From assembly GCA_002792135.1 (NCBI GenBank), contig PFNU01000123.1, forward strand, positions 5,368 through 11,960: a stretch of 6,593 bases of DNA, read 5' to 3'. Numbering within the stretch: the first letter of the stretch is position 1; the number at the start of each line of letters is the position of its first letter. Position numbers and translations under genes: made by a program. A model generated the notes under the pieces. The model was not told the origin of the DNA, did no database searches, and saw nothing but the letters and a program-made list of their open reading frames with translations. Positions 1 to 5,675 of this stretch are shown one piece after another. This stretch comes from a bacterium (Candidatus Torokbacteria) CG_4_10_14_0_2_um_filter_35_8. Its GTDB lineage: Bacteria; Patescibacteriota; GCA-2792135.

Positions 1-3000
1 GTAAAGAAAATTTTTATCTAGAACTCCAAGATCACCCTACTCTTCCCAAGCAAAAAATAGCAAACGAAGGGTTAAAGAAACTTGCCAAAAGATTCGGCAT
101 AGGGCTTGTTGCAACAAACGACACTCATTATATAAATCCTGACGACAATGAAGCTCAAGAAATTCTCCTCTGCTTGCAAACAAAAAACACCCTTCTTGAT
201 GAAAATAGAAAGTTGTCAATGAAAGATATTGATGCCTCATTTACATCTCCTGAAAAAATCAAAAAAGCTTTCTCTGATACTCCTGAGGCAATTGATAATA
301 CCCTTAAGATAGCAGAAAAATGTAACTTTGAATTGAAATTAGGAGAGACAATACTGCCTCATTTCGAGCCACCAAAAGGAAAAACTGTAGAAAAATACTT
401 AGAAGAGCTTTGCCATAAAGGCTTAAAACAAAAATTTGGCAAAAATGTGGATAAAAAAGTCCTAAAGCAGCTTGAATATGAGCTTAAAATGATTAAAAAA
501 ACTGGACTTATAAATTACTTACTAATCGTCGCTGACTTTGCAAAACAAGCATTTGAAAATAACATCCTAGCCCGCGCCAGAGGATCTGCTGCAGGAAGCT
601 TAGTCACCTATCTTCTCAACATCTCTGACGTTGATCCTCTAGAATATGGTTTAATCTTTGAGAGATTTATTAACCCTGAAAGAATCTCTATGCCTGATGT
701 AGATCTAGATGTACAGGATGATCGCAGAGATGAACTTTTTGAATATGCAAGAGGAAAATATGGAAAAGATAGTGTTGCTCAAATCATAACTTTCGGAACC
801 ATGGCATCTCGTGCTGCAATAAGAGATGTAGGACGAGTTCTAGGATACCCTTATGTTTACTGTGATAAGATTGCTAAAACGATTCCCATGGCAGCAAAAC
901 TAGACGACGCTCTAAAAAGTGTTTCTGAATTAAAGCAAACTTATGATGAAGATCCTCAAGCAAAAAGACTTATTGATACTGCAAAAAGACTTGAAGGGGT
1001 TGCTCGCCACGCATCAGTCCATGCCTGCGGAATAGTTATCACAAAAGATAGTATGGATACTTATACCCCAAGGCAGCATGCATCCCGAGATGATTTTACT
1101 ATTGTCACTCAATATGAGATGCATGCTATTGAAGACTTGGGTTTACTAAAAATGGATTTTTTGGGATTAAAAAACCTTACAATTCTAAAAGATGCCTTAA
1201 AAATCATTGAAAAAACAAAGGGTAAAAAAATTGATATTCATAATCTTCCACTTGATGATAAAAAAACTTTCAAACTCTTCCAAAATGCGGAGACGACGGG
1301 AGTATTCCAGCTTGAGTCTTCAGGAATGAAGCGCTATATTAAAGAGCTTAAACCTACTAAAATATCAGATATTATCGCAATGGTATCTTTATATCGCCCA
1401 GGACCAATGGAGTGGATTCCCAAATTTATTGACGGAAAGCATGGTCGAATCAAGATCGATTATATTCACCCTTCACTTAAACCTGTTTTAGAAGAAACAT
1501 ACGGAGTTATAGTTTATCAAGAGCAAGTAATGCAAATAGCAAGAATTTTAGCAGGCTTTACTATGGGAGAAGCAGATGTTTTAAGAAAAGCTATTGGTAA
1601 AAAGATTAAAGAGCTCCTAAAAGAACAAAAGAAAAAATTTATCGAAGGATGTGTAAAGAATGCCCATTCTAAAGAATTTGCCGAAAAAGTCTTTAATTAT
1701 TTTGAGCCTTTCGCAAGATATGGATTTAATAAATCTCATGCTACAGCATATGCGATAACTGCATTTCAAACAGCATATTTAAAAGCCCACTTTCCTGCAG
1801 AATTTATGGCAGCACTCCTTACTTCAGATCAAGAAAATACTGACAGAGTTGCAATTGAAATTTCTGAGTGTCAACAAATGGGAATAGAAGTACTTCCCCC
1901 TTCTGTTAATGGCTCTTTCCCTAACTTTACTGTTACTTCCGATAAAACCATAAGATTCGGGCTTACCGCCATTAAAAATGTAGGACACAATTTAATCGAT
2001 GCTATTATTAAAGAAAGAAAAGAAAATGGAAAGTTTAAAAACCTTGATGATTTTACAAGTAGAGTCTGCCATAAGGATTTTAATAAAAAATCTTTAGAAA
2101 GTCTCATAAAATCAGGTGCCATGGACGAATTTGGAGAAAGAAACCAAATGCTTGTAAGTGTTGATACAATTCTTAAATATAGCCGAAGCAGGCAAAAAGC
2201 AAGAGAAAATGGCCAAAAAGATATTTTTAGTCTTATGTCAACAGGAAAAAATACAGAAGACTTGGCACCTCAAATTACTCTCCAGAAAGCAGAATTTGCT
2301 TCTCAAAAAGAAAAGCTTGCCTGGGAAAAAGAGCTTTTGGGACTCTATGTCTCAGAACATCCTATGAAAGAATTTCAAAAAATATTAGAAGGAAAAGTTA
2401 CTTCATGCAGTAATCTTTCTATTGACCTTGCTAACCAGAAAGTGAGAATAGCTGGAGTGGTTAGTAAAATTAAAAAAATCATTACAAAAAATAACGATCC
2501 CATGCTCTTTGTGACAATCGAAGACACATCAGGAAATGTCGAGGTGTTGGTTTTCCCTAAGCTACTTGAAAAAACAACTGATATTTGGGAAGAAGATCAA
2601 AAAGTAATTATCGAAGGAAGAGTAAGCGACAAAGATGGAATACCAAAAATACTTCTAGATTCTGCAAAGCCTTTAAATAAAAAAACAATCTTAGAAACTA
2701 AAAACAACCCCTTGTCACAAAGGTCAACGCCAACTCCTGCTTATCAACCTATTTATCATCCTCACCAACCAACTTACCAAAATTATCTATCAAATAATTA
2801 TCAGAATCAAAACATAGAAAATCAAATCAAAATAAACCTTCCCCAAAAAGTAAATCGAGATCTCTTGACAGACTTAAAAAAAATTCTTGTTAAATCCCCT
2901 GGTAATAAAAAAGTGGTCCTAAAAATGCCAGAAGGCAAAGAGATTGAAACATCTTTGAGAATTGAACCCACAGATGAGTTAAAGAAAGAAATAGGAAAAC

Positions 3001-3017
3001 TTAATATTAAAATTTAG
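1..3017 (+). CDS. dnaE: DNA polymerase III subunit alpha, 5'-truncated by the window edge
   Basis: This is the replicative polymerase subunit that extends DNA strands in the replisome. The frame is open from base 3 to the TAG at 3015-3017, giving 1004 visible residues; DnaE proteins are usually about 1100-1200, so roughly the first 150-190 are off the left edge. Visible landmarks in order: the end of the PHP domain with VATNDTHY (108-131); the palm entry ARARGSAAGS (570-599); the catalytic motif PDVDLD with Asp codons at 696 and 702; the third catalytic Asp in MDFLGLK (1155); fingers with YRPGPM (about 1390) and FNKSHATAYA (about 1725-1755); a helix-hairpin-helix region (about 1955-2070); a beta-clamp-binding motif QKDIF (2214-2228); and an OB fold (about 2440-2675). 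A Gln/Asn/Tyr/Pro-rich linker (about 2700-2820) then leads to a small charged C-terminal domain. The three catalytic acids are intact. The real start codon is not in view; the ATG at 174 is internal. Confidence 0.97.
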   Translation, partial: KENFYLELQDHPTLPKQKIANEGLKKLAKRFGIGLVATNDTHYINPDDNEAQEILLCLQTKNTLLDENRKLSMKDIDASFTSPEKIKKAFSDTPEAIDNTLKIAEKCNFELKLGETILPHFEPPKGKTVEKYLEELCHKGLKQKFGKNVDKKVLKQLEYELKMIKKTGLINYLLIVADFAKQAFENNILARARGSAAGSLVTYLLNISDVDPLEYGLIFERFINPERISMPDVDLDVQDDRRDELFEYARGKYGKDSVAQIITFGTMASRAAIRDVGRVLGYPYVYCDKIAKTIPMAAKLDDALKSVSELKQTYDEDPQAKRLIDTAKRLEGVARHASVHACGIVITKDSMDTYTPRQHASRDDFTIVTQYEMHAIEDLGLLKMDFLGLKNLTILKDALKIIEKTKGKKIDIHNLPLDDKKTFKLFQNAETTGVFQLESSGMKRYIKELKPTKISDIIAMVSLYRPGPMEWIPKFIDGKHGRIKIDYIHPSLKPVLEETYGVIVYQEQVMQIARILAGFTMGEADVLRKAIGKKIKELLKEQKKKFIEGCVKNAHSKEFAEKVFNYFEPFARYGFNKSHATAYAITAFQTAYLKAHFPAEFMAALLTSDQENTDRVAIEISECQQMGIEVLPPSVNGSFPNFTVTSDKTIRFGLTAIKNVGHNLIDAIIKERKENGKFKNLDDFTSRVCHKDFNKKSLESLIKSGAMDEFGERNQMLVSVDTILKYSRSRQKARENGQKDIFSLMSTGKNTEDLAPQITLQKAEFASQKEKLAWEKELLGLYVSEHPMKEFQKILEGKVTSCSNLSIDLANQKVRIAGVVSKIKKIITKNNDPMLFVTIEDTSGNVEVLVFPKLLEKTTDIWEEDQKVIIEGRVSDKDGIPKILLDSAKPLNKKTILETKNNPLSQRSTPTPAYQPIYHPHQPTYQNYLSNNYQNQNIENQIKINLPQKVNRDLLTDLKKILVKSPGNKKVVLKMPEGKEIETSLRIEPTDELKKEIGKLNIKI

Positions 3018-3347
3018 TTTATATATTAGGGGCTGCGAATCAAGAATCATGGGTTTAAAACCCCAAATCTCAAATTACAAGTTCCAAACAAGTACCAATC
3101 ACCAAAATCCAAAATCCAAAACAACCTGTTTAAAATTTTGAAAATTGGAATTTAGATATTGTTTGGAATTTGGTGTTTGGTGTTTGAAATTTCGACACTG
3201 GTGCCTGGTGACTAACCCCTATCACCCACAATCCCTAACCTCTAAAACCTAAAAAATGGTCATTTAGACATTGGACATTAACTAGAAATTCCTAATTGGA
3301 AATTGGTCATTTGCAGTCTCTGAATACAAAAACTACTCCTAATTATT
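3018..3347. repeat. Intergenic patchwork of short degenerate repeats with an imperfect inverted repeat
   Basis: No credible gene lies in this gap after dnaE. It reads as a series of short segments, each internally repetitive: GAATCAAGAATCATG (3037-3051); CCAAA-type units (about 3084-3121); TTTGG-type units, with GGTGTTT twice (3172-3185); CTGGTG twice, seven bases apart (3198 and 3205); CCCTA/CCTAA-like text (about 3215-3250); and TGGTCATTT twice (3257 and 3304). The CCAAA units at 3100-3124 are in phase with complementary TTTGG units at 3159-3182, so the RNA or single-stranded DNA could fold into a long imperfect hairpin around an AT-rich centre. I recall similar intergenic text in genomes of uncultivated candidate phyla, but its origin and function are unknown to me. 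A GGGG/CCCC pairing (3029-3032 with 3061-3064) has no T-tract, so no clear intrinsic terminator for dnaE is visible. Confidence 0.7.
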
Positions 3348-3361
3348 TTGATTGCTATCCT

Positions 3362-3391
3362 CTGTCACCTAAATTCTAATCATGCTATAAT
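3362..3391 (+). promoter_or_regulatory. Possible extended -10 promoter overlapping the metalloprotease start
   Basis: TGCTATAAT at 3383-3391 is a perfect TATAAT with the upstream TG of an extended -10 element. A weak -35 match, CTGTCA (3362-3367), lies 18 bases before it. The -10 overlaps the ATG at 3390, so transcription would begin near 3398, inside the predicted gene. Either the true start codon is elsewhere or the match is accidental. Confidence 0.35.
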
Positions 3392-3815
3392 GCTCATAAG
3401 AAACAATTATTTTCTAGAAAATCGATTAAACTATCTTTGGCAAAAACATTTTCCAGATATTAAAAAAATAAACCTAGTAAGAATTAAATTCGGTAGAAAA
3501 GCGAGGAGACAGCTTGGGAGTATTAGATTTGATCCTCAAAAAAATATTAGTCGAATAATTATCACAAGCTACTTCCGCTCAAGCAAAGTACCCTCTTTTG
3601 TAATAGATTCTACTATTGCTCACGAGCTTACCCATTTTGCTCAAGGCTTTGCATCGCACCATAAAAAATTACTTCACTATCCCCATCAAGGAGGAGTTGT
3701 AAATAAAGAGCTCGATAAAAGAGGTTTAAAAGAAAAAAGGTCAAAAACTAGAAAATGGCTTAAAGAAAATTGGCTTAAATTTATAAAAAACTATGACCGC
3801 ACAAAGAGAAAGTAA
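3390..3815 (+). CDS. SprT-like zinc metalloprotease (small zincin)
   Basis: This is a basic protein of about 141 residues, probably a cytoplasmic zinc-dependent peptidase of the SprT/Spartan-like group; its substrate cannot be told from sequence. The zincin motif HELTH starts at base 3621 (residues 78-82 from this start). The third metal ligand is probably the His 17 residues after the second one, in HQGGV (residue 99), resembling the HGxxF position of SprT proteins. The preceding GRKARRQLGSIR and the ISR.I..S segment also fit that group. No signal peptide or membrane segment is seen. I chose ATG 3390 because the family-like part begins soon after it (ENRLNYLWQKHF). A TTG at 3348 would add 14 residues. 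Neither has a clear Shine-Dalgarno. The 3' end overlaps the next gene by 23 bases. A YgjP/M48-type assignment is the main alternative. Confidence 0.75.
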   Translation: MLIRNNYFLENRLNYLWQKHFPDIKKINLVRIKFGRKARRQLGSIRFDPQKNISRIIITSYFRSSKVPSFVIDSTIAHELTHFAQGFASHHKKLLHYPHQGGVVNKELDKRGLKEKRSKTRKWLKENWLKFIKNYDRTKRK

Positions 3816-5118
3816 AAATTCCCCTATTAAAATAAAGGTTAAAACTTTCGCCAAAAAAAGAATTAAAAAGACAACTAAAACGAAAAAAAGTACAATCAAA
3901 AGTATGTTTCCATTCTTTAAAAAATCCGAATCTAAAAAGAAAACTAGAAACTCTACTAGTTATAACTTTATCAATCTTGGAAAAATCCCAACTGGTCCTT
4001 CTTACAAAAAGATAGCTTTCGTTTTCATCTTTATTGCTATTATCCTTCTTGGAACAATCTCCTATTTTAGCTTTTCCAAAGCAGAAATCTTTATTATTCC
4101 TAAAAAAGAAACTTTACCCATGGATTTTGAGGTTGTTGCTCACGAAAATCCTAGTCTAGAATCGCAAAATGCAATTACGGGTGAAATTGTATCCCAGGAA
4201 GCCTCTGAATCTAAAAAAATAACAGTATCCGAAAAACAAGGTGTAGAATCTTATGCTTCTGGAGAAGTAACTATTTATAACAAAAGAAGTCAAGCTCAAG
4301 CTATCGTAAAAGGATCTCGTCTTTGGCCAAATGGTAAATCTACTCCCCAATTTCGAACCCAAGCTTGGGTAAGTATTCCTGCGGGAGGTACTGCTAAAGT
4401 AAAAGTAGTTTGTGATCAGAAAGGAAAAATTGGAGATATCGGACCGGTAAGATTCATCTTCCCAGGATTTAAATCAGAAGCATACCAAAAAACAGTCTAT
4501 GCTGAATCTTATACTAAAATGACTGGGGGTTACAAAGAAGTAAGTATGATTCTTAAAGAAAATGTAGAAGATGCAAAAAAAGAATTAGAAAATGAGCTTT
4601 ATGAAAAAGCAACAGATAAACTAAAGGGAAAAGCAGAAAAAGAAGGAAAAGTTATTATTGAGGAAGGAATTAAAAAAGAGCTTGTAGATTCCTCTTCTAA
4701 TGCGAAAATAGGCAAAATTGGAGAAAGAACATTTACTGCTTCCGCAAAAGTAAAAGCTACTACAATACAGTTTAGTAAAAAAGAAGCGCTGGAAATTGCT
4801 AAAAAGAAAATAAAACAGCATGTCCCTGAAGGAAAAGAGTTTACCCAAATTAATGAAGATACCTTCTCTTATGAAATTAAAAATTTGGATCTAAGAAAGA
4901 AAGAGGTAATATTAGAACTTCACATAGAAGGAGACCTGATTCTGAAAGTGACATCAAAAATATTTGATAAAGATAAAATAGCAGGCTTAAACGAGCAAGA
5001 ACTAAAAGAATATTTTTCTCAATTTAATGATGTGGATAAGGTAGAGATCAAATTTACCCCTTCTTGGCTCAAGACAATACCAACCTTGCACGATCACATC
5101 AATATTCAGATTAAATAA
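3793..5118 (+). CDS. Single-pass membrane protein, Patescibacterial baseplate-J-like family
   Basis: The 441-residue product has a very Lys-rich N-terminus (residues 1-72), one membrane helix (about 73-92, KIAFVFIFIAIILLGTISYF), and a large region predicted to lie outside the cytoplasm. After the helix come a beta-rich part with SGEVTIYN (156-163) and SIPAGGTAKVKV (194-205), then GDIGPVRFIFPGF (214-226) and YAES..KMTGG (236-246). A Lys/Glu-rich, probably helical stretch follows (about 255-300), and the C-terminus is a mixed alpha/beta domain ending SWLKTIP. This pattern matches, from memory, proteins labelled baseplate J/gp47-like in Patescibacteria. No phage genes are nearby, so a tail function is not implied; an envelope role is inference. 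The ATG lies inside the preceding gene without a visible Shine-Dalgarno. ATG 3904 (residue 38) is an alternative start that keeps the helix. It is probably co-transcribed with the metalloprotease. Confidence 0.8.
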   Translation: MTAQRESKNSPIKIKVKTFAKKRIKKTTKTKKSTIKSMFPFFKKSESKKKTRNSTSYNFINLGKIPTGPSYKKIAFVFIFIAIILLGTISYFSFSKAEIFIIPKKETLPMDFEVVAHENPSLESQNAITGEIVSQEASESKKITVSEKQGVESYASGEVTIYNKRSQAQAIVKGSRLWPNGKSTPQFRTQAWVSIPAGGTAKVKVVCDQKGKIGDIGPVRFIFPGFKSEAYQKTVYAESYTKMTGGYKEVSMILKENVEDAKKELENELYEKATDKLKGKAEKEGKVIIEEGIKKELVDSSSNAKIGKIGERTFTASAKVKATTIQFSKKEALEIAKKKIKQHVPEGKEFTQINEDTFSYEIKNLDLRKKEVILELHIEGDLILKVTSKIFDKDKIAGLNEQELKEYFSQFNDVDKVEIKFTPSWLKTIPTLHDHINIQIK

Positions 5119-5119
5119 G

Positions 5120-5148
5120 TTGACTAATTTTAAAATTTCTACTATTCT
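5120..5148 (+). promoter_or_regulatory. Sigma-70-type promoter for the T-box leader and thrS
   Basis: TTGACT (5120-5125) matches the -35 consensus at five of six positions. TATTCT (5143-5148) matches the -10 at four of six, with the ideal 17-base spacer. It starts two bases after the stop codon of the membrane-protein gene and predicts a transcript start near 5155, just before the first T-box helix. That position makes the assignment more convincing than the motif match alone. Confidence 0.65.
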
Positions 5149-5360
5149 TAAACTTAAGACAATTTTTAAAAGCGTTTGATGAAAGACATGTTTTAGGGAA
5201 AGCTTAAACTTCACAGGGAGCAAAAGCCACTGACTGAGAGCTTTTGTAAGCAAGATCCCTAGAATACCACTTTTTTAGAAGCTGGACTTAATACCTCCCG
5301 GCAAGACCTTTTCCGTTAATAAAGGTAAATCAAGATAGTTTAGGTTCTGTCCTAAATTAA

Positions 5361-5403
5361 CTTGGATGGAACCGCGAAGGTTTTAGAAAACTTCCGCTCC
5401 AAG
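5361..5403 (+). promoter_or_regulatory. T-box antiterminator
   Basis: CTTGGA (5361-5366) pairs with TCCAAG (5398-5403) to form helix A1. A seven-base bulge TGGAACC (5367-5373) follows, then helix A2, in which GCG (5374-5376) pairs with CGC (5395-5397) and AGGTTT pairs on to AAACTT with a small mismatch, closed by a TAGA loop. TGGA in the bulge would pair with a tRNA 3' end of TCCA, which implies a U discriminator base in the cognate tRNA-Thr. Its 3' strand is shared with the terminator, so the two structures exclude each other. Confidence 0.9.
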
Positions 5404-5449
5404 AAATTAATCGTTTTTTAAGGTTAATTTTTGCGAGAGGAGGTTTTTT
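5391..5449 (+). terminator. Regulated intrinsic terminator of the T-box
   Basis: CTTCCGCTC (5391-5399) pairs with GAGAGGAGG (5435-5443) with one mismatch. Inside it, AAATTAATC (5404-5412) pairs with GGTTAATTT (5422-5430). TTTTTT (5444-5449) follows directly, as in a Rho-independent terminator. The 5' arm is the 3' half of the antiterminator, so tRNA binding should prevent this hairpin. It may also stop read-through from the upstream genes. Confidence 0.88.
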
Positions 5450-5558
5450 GTTTAGCCTACAGAGAGATAACCTTCCACTCTTTAGGGTACTAGGAATAGA
5501 ATTAGCTTATAACTTTTCAGCTTGTAAAAAATTGAATATAAAAAGAAGCTCTCTGATA

Positions 5559-5567
5559 TGCTAGAAT
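5559..5567 (+). promoter_or_regulatory. Possible extended -10 element between the T-box terminator and thrS
   Basis: TGCTAGAAT is an extended -10 (TG, one base, then a five-of-six match to TATAAT) with A-rich DNA upstream but no -35 at normal spacing. The nearest candidate, TTGAAT (5532-5537), is 24 bases away, which is too far. If used, it would give thrS transcription independent of the riboswitch. Confidence 0.25.
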
Positions 5568-5620
5568 GAAAGCAAAGATTCTAATTTACCAATTTCCTGG
5601 CATATCTGAAATTCTTGATT

Positions 5621-5635
5621 CGTGATTCTTGATTC
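5621..5635 (-). repeat. Inverted copy of the repeat motif found after dnaE
   Basis: CGTGATTCTTGATTC here is the reverse complement of GAATCAAGAATCATG at 3037-3051 at 14 of 15 positions. It sits in a short run of the tandem unit GATTCTT/GATTCGT. The two copies lie in separate intergenic gaps in opposite orientation. Confidence 0.6.
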
Positions 5636-5675
5636 TTATTTTTAATTCCGCATTTAATCTTTTAGCTCCAATCTC

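Larger units (their letters stand above)
5171..5449 (+). ncRNA. T-box riboswitch, threonine type (ACC specifier), transcriptional
   Basis: T-box leaders bind a specific tRNA. If it is uncharged, its NCCA end stabilises an antiterminator and the downstream gene is transcribed. Stem I has nested helices AGGGA/TCCCT (5195-5199 with 5256-5260), GCTTA/TAAGC (5202-5206 with 5247-5251) and an apical CAAAAGC/GCTTTTG (5221-5227 with 5240-5246), with an AGGGAG element before the apex like the conserved AG bulge. On the 3' side, GAATACCAC (5262-5270) fits the specifier loop and places ACC at 5266-5268, a threonine codon. TGATGA (5178-5183) opposite TTAGAA may form the basal kink-turn. Two hairpins follow: ACCTTT/AAAGGT (5306-5326) and AGTTTAGG/CCTAAATT (5337-5358), probably Stems II and III. 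The T-box core TGGAACCGCG is at 5367-5376, followed by the antiterminator and terminator. The next gene is thrS, agreeing with the specifier. Folding was done by eye. Confidence 0.93.
5450..5675 (+). other. Post-terminator spacer before thrS
   Basis: These 226 bases have no supported gene. An in-frame TAA at 5655-5657 shows that thrS cannot extend further upstream. CAGAGAG (5460-5466) is complementary to CTCTCTG (5549-5555), which could fold the middle of the spacer into a loop. ATTCTTGATTCGTGATTCTTGATTC-type repeat text occupies about 5611-5636 and is an inverted copy of the motif after dnaE. No Shine-Dalgarno precedes the thrS ATG. I see no decayed remnant of a TGS domain, though I could only read it by eye. 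Confidence 0.55.

Noticed and set aside
1871..2122. Minus-strand open frame inside dnaE
   Set aside because: It lies wholly within a well-conserved dnaE region and has no recognisable motif.
2158..2367. Plus-strand open frame inside dnaE in another frame
   Set aside because: The dnaE frame is continuous here with the clamp-binding motif, so this is neither a frameshift nor a separate gene.
3029..3064. Possible dnaE terminator from GGGG/CCCC pairing and GGGTTTAAAACCC
   Set aside because: There is no T-tract after the stem and the loop is long, so it does not fit an intrinsic terminator.
3037..3312. Possible CRISPR array or regular tandem repeat
   Set aside because: The repeated units are short, degenerate and of several kinds, with no constant repeat length or unique spacers.
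3793..5118. Phage tail or contractile injection system suggested by the baseplate-J-like resemblance
   Set aside because: No other tail, sheath or baseplate gene is nearby, and the protein has a membrane anchor; the family name is only a similarity label.
5002..5253. Open frame on the minus strand across the end of the membrane-protein gene and the T-box
   Set aside because: It overlaps the coding end and Stem I in antisense, with no family resemblance; it is a shadow frame.
5450..5600. tRNA gene or second riboswitch in the spacer before thrS
   Set aside because: No cloverleaf, TTCGA loop or CCA-end pattern and no second T-box core could be found.
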